Below, piece by piece: positions 1 through 11,821 of a stretch of 64,000 bases of DNA. This DNA comes from Notospermus geniculatus (lineage: Eukaryota > Nemertea > Pilidiophora > Heteronemertea > Lineidae). The stretch spans positions 18,936-82,935 of the forward strand of contig NMRB01000326.1 of NCBI GenBank assembly GCA_002633025.1, read 5' to 3'. Each line of letters starts with the position of its first letter. Position 1 is the stretch's first letter. A model generated the notes under the pieces. It saw only the letters and a program-made list of their open reading frames with translations, was not told the origin of the DNA and made no database searches. The position numbers and the translations under genes are program-made.

Positions 1-630
1 AGCTTATTTCTGCTCATTAGGCATGTTAGGTCAGACTAGCTGACCAGAAACATCGTAGGTACACACTCATCATGCTCATGGAGATCGTCTGCCTGCTGTT
101 GGCGCGAAGCCAGATCAAGAAAATACATGTATCTCTTCGTAGAAATGACCAACACGGGCAAACTTTATGTCATTGGAAAGGAAACTTTATCAGGAATCCA
201 ACTAAACAGTTTTTGAGGCAATTTCTTTCCATCCCTGAGAAAAAAAACAAAAGTTCACGACGTTGTGAAAGTCCTGAAAGCTATCCTCAACTCAAGTCGA
301 TGAAGTGTTGTGTGGCTTGTACAATGCGAGCGGAGGTGCCGAAGTGTAAACACAACACGCAATCGGTGGAAAACATGAGAATTGGAGCTATTTTGTCGGT
401 TGAAAAGCTACGCGCGCGGGAAAACCGAAACACAGTTTCAGATCCCGTCAATCCCGTCAGAATGTTACGGGCGCGACTTCGTTAGCGCTGGCATAAATGT
501 CAACAGGCGTGATGAAAATTTCTTGCGCTCCATGTTACTTTTACGGGCGCTATCATTAACGCTGGTAAATGAGATTTGCGGGCGTGTTCGGGCGCCGGCG
601 CGATCGCGCCCGCTTCCTGACTGCCACTGC
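1..630. other. Upstream of first cadherin exon, no gene recognised
   Basis: Presumably intron of the cadherin gene whose exons begin at 855. ORFs here have no recognisable domain or matching splice sites. A GC-rich patch lies at about 395-620. Earlier cadherin exons must lie outside the window. Confidence 0.4.
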
Positions 631-821
631 TAAAGCCTGCCGCACACTGGAGCTATCTGCTGAGCAAAAAATCAGTCGAGACCATTTGCTCAGCAGATAG
701 CTCACCGAAAAATACGCGCACACACGAGCTTTCTGCCTCGCGAAGCAAAAAACTCACCGAAATTACGCGCACACGTGAGCTACCTGCTGAGCAAACGGTT
801 TCGAATGTGCGGCAGGCTTTA
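631..821. mobile_element. MITE-like foldback element, TA-flanked
   Basis: The ends are perfect inverted repeats: TAAAGCCTGCCGCACA at 631 and its complement ending at 821. The outermost TA on each side could be a TA target duplication, as in Tc1/mariner-type elements. Inside, GAGCTATCTGCTGAGCAAA-like motifs recur in both orientations. It has no coding capacity. It lies in the intron just 5' of the first visible cadherin exon. Confidence 0.7.
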
Positions 822-854
822 CCTAAAATGATTCAAACATTCTCTCTGCTACAG

Positions 855-3653
855 GAACGAAGGAAATCAACTTTAACGAGAACAGCTACATCAACTGGAA
901 GCTGTCCCAGGTCCACTTGATGGACCACTTTACCTCCGACATCCAGATCATGTTCAGAACTCGTCGGAAGAATGGAGTCTTGCTGTACTTCAAGGGACAG
1001 TACAGTACCAGGGAATTCATGATGATCAGGGTAAGACCCCCCCCCCTCCCCACGCGGACAGCAGGGGTTTTTACTTCGCTACTCTTCATCCACTCACACA
1101 AACTTTGTGTGAGTGGATGAAGAGGAGCGAAACCAAAACCGTGCTATAGAGGCCTTGCAATGACGTCATTCTGGCGGCCATGCTGGAGGGCACAGGGCAG
1201 AGAGATATGATTCGATCGGGACGTGAAGTGCGCCACGCCATTTGACGTAACGTCATTGGGACATGCACGGCTCATTTCACTGTGACTCTGACGCATTTGC
1301 CCCCAACATGGCGGCTTTTGACGTCATTTGCAAGGCCTCTATGGGAGGATGGGGTAAGAAGACTCTTCACTCTCTCAGCCTAGCCAGTTCAGGTTCTCAG
1401 TTGACACATGCCCGACCACCTGACTTGTATAATTTCACGAGGATGTCTAAATAATGTCACTTCATCTTCCAGGTCCACAATTATCGTCTCGAATTCCAAT
1501 ACAACCTGGGCAACCTCGTCGACAAGGAGCTATCGCTGTACTACGTGAATGCCTCCAACGGTGAATGGCACACGGTGTACGTTGAACGCTTCGGCAAGGC
1601 CGTCACGCTCAAGATGGACGTCGGGGAAGGGCGGTTTTACAACTACACGCCTGGAGATACGCATGACCACCAGATCACCAGGTTGGAGGGAACGGTGCTG
1701 GGCGGCGCTGATGATTACACAGACAGTAAGTTGTCATCTTGTCTCCCGTGCTCTTTTACCTCTTCTAGACTTTACGTGGCTGTATGCGACTCACTATGAC
1801 ATGATTGTTGCACTGATTGATGAAGTGTAGGCACAGTTGCAGCTAGTCGATGATGATAACGATGATGTTAATGATACTTTCAGGCTGCTTGATGGATCCT
1901 CGTTACAACAACGGCTGGCTTCCCGTCGACAGGATCATCGAAAGTTCCCGCTTTGCAGAAATCGTTGAAATCAAGAATGTCACAATGGGATGTATCTCAA
2001 AACCGTGTCGCGGGAAGTACTGCATACCGCCGTTTATTTGTGTGGACAAGTGGCGACTCCACAAGTGCGAGTAAGTATTTGACTTGTAACCAACAGCTGG
2101 CGCTTGCAAGGGAGGGCGTCATGATGCTTTGGCAGTTGTACAAGTGCCTGTTCCGCTCACCCAGAAGGTTGGATCTGGAAGTTGCATCTCTCTAATGGGA
2201 GACTTTCCTGCCATTAGAGGCCACCACTAGTCAGCGGTCCTAGAACGTCATGAAATTTGACATCAGAGAGAAGTGCATGCCACAGCGTCCTCCATTATGA
2301 CGTGGAGGCCATGACTTACATATGTGGCACGAAATTTTGTGACGTTCTAGGACCGCTAACAGGCGACCTCTAACGGCAGGAAAGTGTCCCATTGTCAAGT
2401 CAGGTTCCAGATTCAACTCATAACAATGACACATTTCTGTCCCTTTCAGATGTCAACCTGGCTACTACGAGGGCTATGACAACTCCAGCCACACCCCTGT
2501 CAGGACCTGTTTCAACGTCAGCGAGTGCCTTAGCAACCCCTGCATCCACGGAGCCTGCTTCGATCGTGTCAACGACTATCATTGTGAATGCGAGTACGGC
2601 TGGGAGGGCACGAACTGTGGACAGAGACAAGAAAAAATTGTGGCTGCGCTGAGCACGGGGGCACTGGTCGCCATTCTCGTTTGCCTCTTCCTTCTAATGT
2701 GTAAGTTTCTGTTGATACCTAAACATTTTGATCATCTAAACGTTGACCCCTGATGGTCGAGCAGTTAGTCAAACTCCTTACTGTGACCTCGGCTCAACTT
2801 CCTAGTCAGTATTTTAGATGGTTAAGACTCATTCGTTCTTTGCAGTACTCGTCCTGGCGTTTGTAATCTACACCCGCCGCCGTCACGAAGACGACAAGTA
2901 CATCCTGGAAGTCGACCCCGATGATGACGTACGTGAGAACATCGTCAATTATGACGAGGAGGGAGCGGGGGAGGAAGATCACGACGGCTACGATCTGACA
3001 CGATTACGAAAGCCCGAGGAGACGAACAAACCGAAGGTGGAGAAGGCCAAACCATTAACAAGTAAGTTTATAAGCAAGTCAAGTGCTAATACTGGTACAG
3101 TCTCTCCAGAAACCTTTCTGTCGAACTCAAGGAGAAGCTCATTCAGTGCATCACTTGATTCTTTCAGAGCAGTTGAATACAAAGAGGTGACTTGGGTGGG
3201 AATTGAACTTGTGACCTCTAGGCTTTGAGTCCAAAACTCAGACTGTGCTTCCTTCCAGTGCCTTCTTTTCTGATCATGACAATCTTTAACTTACCTCTAC
3301 CTAATTGTTTCTGTCGTTCTTTTTCAGCTGCACCAAAACCAGCGCCTCCCCCACGAACAACCCCCGTCACCACGCAACCGAAACCACAAACAGCACAACC
3401 GCCTAAAATACATCCACCGGTAGACGTAGGTGAATTTATCAAGAATCGCTTAAAAGATGCAAATACAGACACTAATGCACTTTCAAATGACTGTCCCAAT
3501 GAGTATAACTACGAGGGTGGTGGCAGCACTGCTGGATCACTAAGTTCATTAAATTCGGACGATTCTGAAAAGGACCAGGATTACAATTTTCTAACTGGTT
3601 GGGGACCAAGGTTTACAAAACTCGCTAATATGTACGGTGGGGACGAGGACTGA
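855..3653 (+). CDS. Classical cadherin, 3' six exons (LamG-EGF-TM-catenin-binding tail)
   Basis: Calcium-dependent cell adhesion protein whose tail links to p120-, beta- and alpha-catenin. Exons: 855-1030, 1473-1725, 1884-2070, 2450-2700, 2846-3061, 3328-3653. Every junction has AG/GT sites and the phases agree throughout, giving 468 residues and a stop at 3651-3653. Visible residues: about 1-145 laminin-G-like; 146-225 Cys-rich; 231-261 an EGF domain with cysteines at 231, 236, 241, 250, 252 and 261; 268-298 transmembrane, split by the exon 4/5 junction; then RRR and the tail. The membrane-proximal EEGAGEED (326-333) is the p120-catenin core. The distal [16 protein letters not shown] and [14 protein letters not shown] are the beta-catenin-binding signature. 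LamG/EGF domains before the membrane are typical of invertebrate type III/N-cadherin-like proteins; the cephalochordate type that lacks cadherin repeats cannot be excluded because the 5' part is outside. The family is certain; the ortholog is not. Confidence 0.95.
1061..1131. mobile_element. Short perfect hairpin of the CATCCTGAG/CTCGCTCC foldback family (partial)
   Basis: Two arms of at least 20 bp (TCTTCATCCACTCACACAAA and its complement) with almost no loop. The flanks (GGGGTTTTTACTTCGCT, GAGGAGCGAA) match the right half of the element at 63126-63229. It starts 31 bp past the donor of the LamG exon, so the pre-mRNA would carry a strong stem there. Confidence 0.6.
1146..1342. mobile_element. 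MITE-like element with TGACGTCA in both ends
   Basis: Terminal inverted repeats of about 23 bp: ATAGAGGCCTTGCAATGACG at 1146 and the complement ending at 1342. Each arm carries TGACGTCA (the CRE/ATF consensus) and an ATGGCGGC- or GGCGGCCATG-type motif. No coding capacity. It lies in the intron between cadherin exons 1 and 2. Confidence 0.7.
2194..2393. mobile_element. MITE-like foldback element
   Basis: Inverted ends AATGGGAGACTTTCCTGCC (2194) and GGCAGGAAAGTGTCCCATT (to 2393), followed inward by a second matched block CGGTCCTAGAACGTCA and its complement. It is about 200 bp, non-coding, and sits in the intron between cadherin exons 3 and 4. Confidence 0.7.
3097..3250 (-). mobile_element. tRNA-derived SINE-like copy, antisense in last cadherin intron
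   Basis: On the minus strand the end reads like a tRNA with a B box (GTTCAATTCCCACC). The adjoining body, from CAGTCTCTCCAGAAACC at 3098, is shared with the two copies at 47861-48226. The plus strand here stays open for over 100 codons, but the exon donor at 3061/3062 and acceptor at 3327/3328 place it in the intron. Confidence 0.65.
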
Positions 3654-6084
3654 TTTAGCCGACCGGCGTTTTTAAACTAACGAACGGGACATGTCGTCTA
3701 TGGTGCCATCTTTTCCAAGCTTTATATACGATGCGAATATTCCAAGTGTGTGATGGTGAATTTGCTGGTGTTGAAAACTCTGATGATACGTAAGGAATGT
3801 CAGTGTATACGTACAATAAGGTGCATCACACGCTGTGTGAGGATTATATCTTCTGAACGTCATTCCTGATTGGTGATGTGGAAACGATAGCAGATTTTCA
3901 TATTCTGGATGTTTTTGGAATTTCACCGTGACAAGTGAAATGAAGCAGTTGTGTCGCCCAAATATGGGGCATGCTGCCACTTAAACGAGACACAGTTCCC
4001 ACCTTCCAGGGAGGTTGATTATTTGGATCTGAGATGAGTTGAGGTCTGTCTGTAACTGTTGGTTCAAGTGCTGTGTGCCGAGTTCGAGGATCGTGTCGCC
4101 ACTTGTTAGGCGATGAAGAATCGAGATTAACCCTCTGCGACGTCAAATTGAAATCTGATAAATGCTATTAAGCGGTCATCTCTACGTCACTTGATCAACG
4201 TTGCGGCAGATTATTCTCAGAGAATGAGATGTAGCTGTTTCACGTGGTGAGGAAGTCAGGCTGCATCTCGACAACATCCAAGCTGAATCTGACGTAGGAC
4301 AAGTCAATATCCTGTGTGAACAGACAGAAATTTCTACAAAGCCGAAGGTACCACAAGTATTGTGAAAACCGCGACAATTTAAGGTCTTTGCCAAATCCTT
4401 TTCTCCGAATTGGTGTTTTTTTATAAGTATATGATCTGAGAATTACCAACAACTGCTACGTGAAGCCGACTCTCGCAGCTCTGTGGTTTTGTAGCTGACT
4501 TAATCTGAACCAGCAATAGGTGTATAATAGTGATATTATCTGGGAAAGATGTCTTCTGTAAATAGCGTGTTACTGTTGTGCCAATTCTCAATCCCCGATG
4601 AAATGTTCGCTAGCACCACATGGTTTGGTAGTACCACATGGTTTGGTAGTACCACATGGTTAGGTAGCACCACATGGTTTGCTAGTGAATGCCCTCAATA
4701 TCACGGTTCCTACCTTCAGTGCAAATGCAGCACAATGGAAAGCATTACTTGAACCACGAAAACACATTTTGTGTGACCATGCCATTGATTTAAAAGGTAT
4801 TTTTCGTTGTCTCTCATTCTTAGAATTGTGCAAAACAGTGAGAAAATATGACATAATATATGAATTGTAGGATTTGATATAAGTTATCGTGTAATGTAAT
4901 GAATGATGAATTAGTGCCGTGTTGTCTTGAGCCTATGATCAAATCTATCGCGAAGGCGAATCAAAGATGATTTTGCCAAAATGAGGCAGACTAAGGTATA
5001 ATAATGAAGTTGAATTGAGAGCAATGCACCGAATATGGCATTCTTAGCTCTGTAGATAATTAACGATCGGATATTGCACTATATTTATCATTTGACTCTG
5101 CTAAGATCTTCCTAATTTCTAAGACCAAACCTTTTGTATCGTGTAGAATGGAGAACTTTTTATCATACGTCGACATATCAGTCATAATCATCACATCATT
5201 AATCAAGAGCCATTTAAGACGAACTTGTTGCTTAGGCCCCTAGACCTTTATGTTTTATATATACTGAGATGCAGATGTACTGAGATGCAGCATTGTCTCA
5301 AATCATAAGGAGACAACAGTAACTTTCGATCATGATGAACCAGCGGCGTAGGTGTTCACCCTTTGAGACGCCAGCACAAGCACTTAAGAATTAGATCGCA
5401 CAGCTCTAACACACTCATTACTGGGTGCAGTGTCCCTCCGATGACCTCCAGGTGATTTTGAGAGGCGAAAATACTCCCGGAAAAAGCCTGTATAATATAC
5501 CAAACGACTCCTTTGGAGATCAGACTTCCTGTATTCTTGGTGTACAACTTCCAACATTTCTTGGTCTGCTAATCTATAATTGTCTTAAGTGCTTTGATGT
5601 CCAGTAATTACTTTACACCAGCTACGATGTATGTACATCTTTTACCATATCAACCCCTTAATGACGGTACGAGTGTCATCAAGGGTCACGTTTGGTAAAC
5701 CCTTGTAAAAGAAACCAACACGAGTTAACATTCCATTAAAGAGTAAGAATTATTCATCTGACGCACACTACATACCGGTACTTATGCTGGTAGCACACAA
5801 ACACACGTCAGTGAAAACATCTCACTGACATGCACTCCTAAAGCCGGCAGCACACATAGGCTAATTGTCTGTGAGTTTGGAAATGGCGTTTCTTTGAGCT
5901 GGACATAAACTTTGAAGTTTTGAAGCAGCTGACATATTATAAGTTTTAGACATTGGCTTGCAGAAGTGATGAGTCAGTTGTTAACCTCAATATTTTGCCT
6001 TGAGAAAGTAGCATCTTGTGCCATAACACGATTCTAAATCTGCCACTAATCTTTGTTATGTCTCACATCTTCATTCATAATTTA
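3654..6084 (+). other. Cadherin 3' UTR and downstream DNA
   Basis: No further domain-bearing ORF. The first part should be 3' UTR. I see no unambiguous AATAAA soon after the stop; an ATTAAA occurs at about 5737, and an AATAAA only near 11287. Poly-A site and UTR length are therefore undetermined. Confidence 0.4.
4612..4683. repeat. 18-bp tandem repeat, 4 copies
   Basis: Unit AGTACCACATGGTTTGGT repeated four times with few changes. It is in-frame (multiple of 3), but there is no other sign of coding. Confidence 0.85.
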
Positions 6085-6540
6085 TGGATTAGCACATATT
6101 CACATGTTGTGAATTTTGTAGGCTACATATTCACATGCCCTGAATTAGTGAACAGCCACTAGTCATAAATTAGTACATATTCACATGATGTGGATTGGTA
6201 CATAATTCACATATTATGTGGATTGGTACATATTCACACGATGTGGATCAGTACATATTCATATGATGTTAATATTCACATACCGGTACTTGAAATGGAT
6301 CAGTGCATATTCACATGCTGTGGATGAGTACATATTCACATGTTTAAGTGAATTGGTACATATTCACATGTTTGGGAACGTACCTGTTGACATGTGAATT
6401 AGTACTCATCACATGATGTGAATTTATACATATTCACAAGTTTGAAATGGATCAGTACGTATTCACATGTTGTGGATTAGTACATATTCACATGTTTGAA
6501 ATGGATTAGTACATATTCACATGTTGTAAAATTCACAATC
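6085..6540. repeat. AT-rich minisatellite, about 27-bp unit, about 15 degenerate copies
   Basis: Core TAGTACATATTCACATG followed by TTTGAAATGGAT or TTGTGGAT. Spacing varies between units, so copies have diverged and picked up small indels. Each unit contains the near-palindrome CACATGTTGTG. Confidence 0.85.
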
Positions 6541-7581
6541 TTTGTTGTCCATTACGAAGTAGAATAAGTAAGAATATGGTAGCAACTCCTGTGTATAAAT
6601 ATTTATTGAGATGGGAATCAAAATTAGACGATTAGTTTTGTCTTGTGACAGTGTGATATAGACACTTTAATTCTTTGTTAGGAATTCGCGTTTTGTTAAA
6701 TTTATAAGATTGGCCGAGGAGATTTGTTGCAATAGCCGTGTTGTAAATGTAAATGAAAGGTCGAGGATGTCCCTCGTTGTGAAAATGGACGAATGACCTT
6801 GACCTTGACACACTTGTTTATCAACAACCATGAGCTTTCAGAGTTCGCCAATTTTGAATGTACGTTGTTTTGCATGCTAAATAGTCATAAAACATCTTTA
6901 ATCCTGAATGGTTTTAGACCCTGCTTATACGGAACATGCAGTGACCGGGCCGTCAGGTGACTTTTTTGCTTGGCTAGTGAAACTAAAATGGTGCATTGCT
7001 CCATGGCGCATCCTAGGGTAAAATGGAAATGCACAGAATGAACTTTTCACGGCCGTATTGCATCACTGCACATTCGGGATAAACAGGGCTTTAAGTGTGT
7101 TTGGGCCAGATGAATGCTGGCCTTGGCCTTCGTGAGTTCGATATTCATGAAATACATGTACTCTTTTCAAGGATAGAATGACCTTGTGTCTGTTCGGCAA
7201 CAAATTTTAAAGCATGTTGCTTGCCTCCATGATCTTTCTTATCGTGACCGAGTGGACAGGCGTTACTCTCTCCTTGATCTGAATGAGCATTTTCCATTGC
7301 TCTTTCTATGTGCTCACTTTACAAAGTCTATATATTTTTGCTTGCTTTGCAATCACAGAAGGTTTAGAGGAGATTGGGATGGATAGGGGTCCAGCTTGCT
7401 GGGAACTTGTCGTACGACCTCCAGTGGTACTGTAGTTGGTAACGCTTTGTTCTATGTAAGTAGGCCTAAATCAGGGAAGGCTATCTTTGCCTCTGTTATG
7501 AGGAAGTCGTAAGGAAACCAACAATGAATGGTGTTTAGAGCCAACTTGCATGAGAAAACTCCCACGTGGAACAGCACTTTA
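6541..7581. other. No feature recognised
   Basis: Unique-looking sequence with only short ORFs that lack domains and splice context. Confidence 0.3.
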
Positions 7582-7734
7582 AAGGCCCAAACCCACTGTC
7601 ACGTTTTTCCGCCGCGGTTTCATCACTGCCCGACAAATCCTTTGTTATTTTCTCAGTCCGCTGCCTTTTAACAAAGCACTTTCTGCCGGTGCATTTTTCC
7701 GCTCCGTGAAAATGCGTCAGTGGGTTCGGGCCTT
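7582..7734. mobile_element. MITE-like element
   Basis: Inverted ends AAGGCCCAAACCCACTG (7582) and CAGTGGGTTCGGGCCTT (to 7734). The interior holds a second inverted pair (GTTTTTCCGCCGC / GCATTTTTCCGCTCC region). Its right end is also copied by the tandem duplication that follows. Confidence 0.65.
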
Positions 7735-7877
7735 AATTCTACTAGCACTTGTCAGTGAAGTTCTCTGCAAGCTGGTCGTCTCTCCACGAGATTGGGCGTC
7801 AGTGGGTTCGGGCCTTAATTCTACTAGCACCTGTCAGTGAAGTTCTCTGCAAGCTGGTCGTCTCTCCACGAGATTGG
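7714..7877. repeat. 82-bp tandem duplication
   Basis: 7714-7795 and 7796-7877 match except for about one base. The duplicated unit begins inside the right terminal repeat of the MITE at 7582-7734, so one copy of that terminus is orphaned. Confidence 0.9.
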
Positions 7878-8488
7878 TAGACAAGACTATACTGTAAATA
7901 TTAAGAGAGATCCAGGCAAAAGATATTGCTGCTAAATGTTTGTACAGTTTATTTTGTGGTACGGTAAATAGCTTTGACATAGTCATGTTCTCATTTCGCT
8001 TCAAGTGATGTTAGGCCTAGCTTTCTATCGATTCATGCAGGGTTTTTTGCTGCTTTTAGCTTCTCTTGCAAGATTTTAAAATGCTGAAGACTAGCTTGAA
8101 AGTTGTGCTCTTGTCCTCTAAAAGGCAATATACAGACAAATTGGTGTAGTGTTGAGACTTAGCGTTAAAAACCTGAGGGCTATGAGTTCAACTTTTGGAC
8201 CAACAGTCCTCAGTTCGTCAGCTTACAGTACTTGTTAAACATATCAAGCAAACCAAGGCGACCTTCTCCTCTTTTTGAAATACGTCATAGTATTGTCTCT
8301 CACTGTTGGTAACTGATGCACTAAGAAAATTATCATCAACGTTATGATCTTTTTTCATGTTACAAAGTGTTGAATTTTTTCTCATGGGTTAGAATGTCAC
8401 TGGACTTAGGCCTTCAAACTTACAAGTTTTGGTTTGGAGATAAATCATCACATGTTATAGGACCTAGATGCTTCTCAAGTGAATTCGC

Positions 8489-8668
8489 AGATCTGCGCAC
8501 TTCAGCCAAAATCTCAACCAGAACTTCCATCTGAAACTGGGTGACCTGACACAATCCATGTGATGACTCTGGCGCGACGTCTTCGAAGTCACGTGGGGTT
8601 GTCTGCGTTATGTCATTCAGTTTCAGACCAAGGTTATGGGTGAGATTTCGGCAGAAGTGTGCGGATCT
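8489..8668. mobile_element. MITE-like element, imperfect inverted ends
   Basis: AGATCTGCGCACTTCAGCC... at 8489 pairs imperfectly with the complement ending at 8668 (TGAGATTTCGGCAGAAGTG, GCGGATCT). A second inner pair, GAAACTGGGTGACC versus GTCATTCAGTTTC, is weaker. Confidence 0.5.
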
Positions 8669-9343
8669 TTGTTGTTCACGTCAATTTTGAGAACGGTCTA
8701 TTGATATTGACGAAGGAAATTAAGATAGAGAGTACATGTTACAAACATTATGTTACATATCTGCTTTGTTACTGTGGGGAGATGTGTTACTTATGAAAGT
8801 ATGACCATTTTAAAGTGACAGTCCAATCTTATGGACACATTCGAGTGACGATCACACGCAGACGCAGCGTTTACCTAATACTGCTTCATTCGCTGTCAAC
8901 ATTCAATACTGCCTTCCAAAATCCACCAGCCTCATTCAAGTACACATCAACTCTTGAATGTCTTATAATCAACAAAATACGTGTACCAACGTATACGGGA
9001 TGACATGTTCACGAAACTGCCAAGTCCTCAGGAGTAAAATTAGATCAGCCATTTACAAGATGGCGGCTGTCTGTCATGTCTGTTTGTAAGTGATATTTGT
9101 TTTGATCTTGGCCAATAGCTTGCATTGCTTCAGCTTACTCCTGTGATTTTGAACACCAAACTCGTCTTTACTTGCGACGTATGCTTACAATAACTCAGGA
9201 TACATGAAAACATTGAAGTCGCTTTTTCAATGCAACGAGCTGATTGTAGCGGTGACATTAATGTACCTCGAAAACAACAGCAAAGAGGCCACCATATTGT
9301 GTGACATACGTTAGAATTACAGCTGTGCTGTACTGATCCCGAA
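8669..9343. other. No feature recognised
   Basis: No domain-bearing ORF. A single AAGATGGCGGC motif (YY1-like) occurs near 9057, which alone proves nothing. Confidence 0.3.
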
Positions 9344-9443
9344 GTAATCAGTGGTTCTTAGCGCTCGCTCCCTTCGTCACCGCACGCGTAGGGATGCTTT
9401 TGTGTAGTGACAGTGGGAGCAAGTGCTAAGAACCACTGATTAC
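9344..9443. mobile_element. 100-bp foldback element, CTCGCTCC family
   Basis: GTAATCAGTGGTTCTTAGC at 9344 is matched by its exact complement ending at 9443. Inside are CGCTCGCTCCCTTCGTCACC and GGGAGCAAGTGC. The inner motif is shared with copies at 56206-56690 and 63126-63229. Confidence 0.8.
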
Positions 9444-9680
9444 CTAAAGATGTCGTGTCTGCAGATTTTTTCCCCAGATCTTTGGTGAATGCATACTGTG
9501 AATTTTAGTTAGTGTTATAGACACGAGAGGGACACTTCTTTACGAGTAGAAACACTTTTTCAATACGTGTGGGGGTTGATTATGTTGTGGGGGTAAGGTT
9601 TAGGGATAGGGGTAAGGTTATAGGGTTAGAGCTAGAAAAGAAAAGGTTAAGACCTAGATTCAACTGCATTGCTGCCAGCT

Positions 9681-9755
9681 GCCTGGGTAGCTCAGTCGGC
9701 GAGAGCGTTTGCCTAGTAACACTCAGGTTCCTGGTTCAACTCCTGACTAGGTCGA
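9681..9755 (+). mobile_element. tRNA-like sequence, probably SINE head or tRNA relic
   Basis: An A box (TAGCTCAGTCGG) and B box (GGTTCAACTCC) lie at tRNA spacing, and a perfect D stem GCTC/GAGC is present. The acceptor stem pairs only with wobbles, and the anticodon and T stems pair poorly. I therefore do not call a functional tRNA. Confidence 0.6.
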
Positions 9756-10535
9756 GACTTTTTTTCACTGCTTTTCCTTCCTTTCTCCTGTTTTTCTTTT
9801 ACTGAAAATACTCTTAACGGAATTCACGAACAGTTTGGGGCAAAAAGTTTGTGTCCTGTCCATGTTGTTGTTGATCATGAGACAATAATATCATAAGGAC
9901 TATGTCATTGAGGCACACATTTCATAAACAGCCTCTTCATCTAGAGCTTGGTAAGTTCGCTTACTTTCACTCAGAAAACAGTGCATTTTAAGTACCGGTA
10001 ACATATCTAATGCGTATCTCAAATTCTTGTTTAGTAACCTGCACATAGAGGGCTACTGTAGCACCGATGTTCTTCCAAACAAAGTAAATCCTCTTGCAGT
10101 TTGTTGGTGCGTCCGTTTGGCAATACTGATACAAAATTTCCATGTTTTTTTTATAAATACGTGGTTTATAATACATTCCAAGTCATCTATAATATCATCT
10201 GCCTTTGAAGGATGAATGAAACTCTCTTCATCCGAGGCATTTCGCAAACCTAATATCATAATATAGTGTACATGATTGAATACTGTATATTAGAGACCTT
10301 TTCAAGAAGAAAATATCCATTTTGTGCTTGCGTTTGGTCGACAGAGGAAAGTAAGTGACCCCAGACATTTGCCCCAAAGAGACATTTACCCGTCTTGAAC
10401 CATCAAGTGTTCATATCACTACGCTTCGGACGAAACTCTTAGTGGAACGTCGTCTGAAGGTGAAGTGACCTTGAGCCTTGATACTTCAAGATGAAAATAC
10501 CAACACTTATTTCTGAAAAAAAGGTCTTGTAAGAA
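9756..10535. other. No feature recognised
   Basis: AT-rich, with only short ORFs on both strands that overlap one another and lack any recognisable domain. Confidence 0.3.
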
Positions 10536-10719
10536 TACTGTAAACCGTGAAATTTTCGCGACGCTAAAAGCTGGCGAATTTATCACTTTTGAAAAATGCG
10601 AAGACTAATTTCTGCGTTTACCTTCATAATTCAATGGAAAATGCATTAGGGTTTGTATTTTCGCGCTGTTTAAGTTCGCGTTTCGGCCCATGACCGCGAA
10701 AATTTCACGGTTTACAGTA
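10536..10719. mobile_element. MITE-like element with near-perfect inverted ends
   Basis: TACTGTAAACCGTGAAATTT at 10536 and its exact complement ending at 10719, extending to TTCGCG on each side, for 25 matched bases. About 184 bp, non-coding. Elements with this terminus are, from general knowledge, widespread in marine invertebrate genomes. Confidence 0.85.
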
Positions 10720-11616
10720 GTTTTAACAGGTTATAACCATCATTTGCCCTTGTAGTGTTCTCAAACAACTTGTAGTATGAATGGATATCAAGAGAAATGG
10801 ACTTTTTTTTCTTGAAAAGCTCAATTTGGTGTAAAAATAATGTCGAAATGCATTTAATGCGGTAGAAGAATAACTTAGGACATATTGTTGTATCGTGCGT
10901 CTTCTCTCCATTTTCACGTGTAGTCGTGTCATTCGTGCAGGAGACTTCTTATTTTCTCTCATGTGGTACAGGAGAGCAGCGTCTCCGGTGGTTAATTCTG
11001 CCCCAAACTGTTTACACCTTGTCTTGTTTGTGGTGATTCGTGTAAGGACTAATAGGTGGCTCTGTTGTCCCACATGCTAGTTGCTTTTGGGTGTTCTTTT
11101 ACATACAAAACCCATATAAAGTGTTCTAAGCCTTGGTTTCCATCAACAGTGACATTAAGAACATTGGTGTCCTTCCACATCTTAGATGTGTACAGCGTGT
11201 CCCGTAAAATATCCCTACAATACTACACTGCATTGATCAGCAGCTCTACACGTATTTATGCAGTGTAAATTTCAACACTTGTAGATGAAATAAACATGCA
11301 TCTATTGAACCAATGGCAGACAGGTGACCTTGAATATAATGAAGATAAAAATCAAATGTATCGTAAAAATGTACCGGTAGGAGTTTAAATCCCTGCTTAG
11401 ATGAACAGATCTCACCATTCTTTATCATAATCGATTTGTCATTGGGATATTTTACGAGACATGCCATAGAATGACCATTGATAAGTAAAGAATCTCAAAA
11501 CAGATATACAATGTATTGAATAATGTAAGTTTGTAAGTTTTTTTCATCATACAAATAAATTTGCTTTAATAAGAAACCACTTGTATTTGACTTTGATTTA
11601 GGTTGTGGAAATTAGC
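10720..11616. other. No gene recognised; poly-A signals present
   Basis: AATAAA at about 11287 and again near 11553 on the plus strand. Short ORFs on the minus strand have no domain. The region could include distal 3' UTR of a plus-strand transcript, but nothing links it to the cadherin. Confidence 0.3.
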
Positions 11617-11805
11617 TACTTTTTCCCTATTCCTTTTTCAAAATGTTAACTTGCTTACTTATTCCTTATTCAAATTTTAACTTCCTTACTTATTCCCTAT
11701 TCCTTTTTCCTTATTCAAATGTGAACTTGCTTACTTTTTCCTTATTCAAATATGCTTTTTCCTCATTCAAAATGACTTTTCCTTATTCGAATATCCTTAA
11801 TATTC
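11617..11805. repeat. TTCCTTATTC minisatellite, left arm
   Basis: Irregular repeats of TTTTTCCTTATTCAAA-type units. The complement of the same unit forms the block at 12838-13310, so the two blocks are inverted arms around the hairpin array. Confidence 0.85.
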
Positions 11806-11821
11806 GAAAATGCTTAGACTT

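Noticed and set aside
72-485. 137-codon plus-strand ORF
   Set aside because: No domain, no cadherin-like content, no splice sites in phase with the exon at 855.
3097-3228. Extension of cadherin exon 5 through the intron (frame stays open)
   Set aside because: The donor at 3062 and acceptor at 3327 give the canonical catenin-binding tail in phase; the open stretch is an antisense SINE-like copy.
6085-6540. CRISPR-like regularly spaced repeats
   Set aside because: Units are contiguous and degenerate with no unique spacers, and the genome is clearly eukaryotic.
9681-9755. Functional tRNA gene
   Set aside because: A and B boxes are good, but the anticodon and T stems do not pair, so it is a relic or SINE head.
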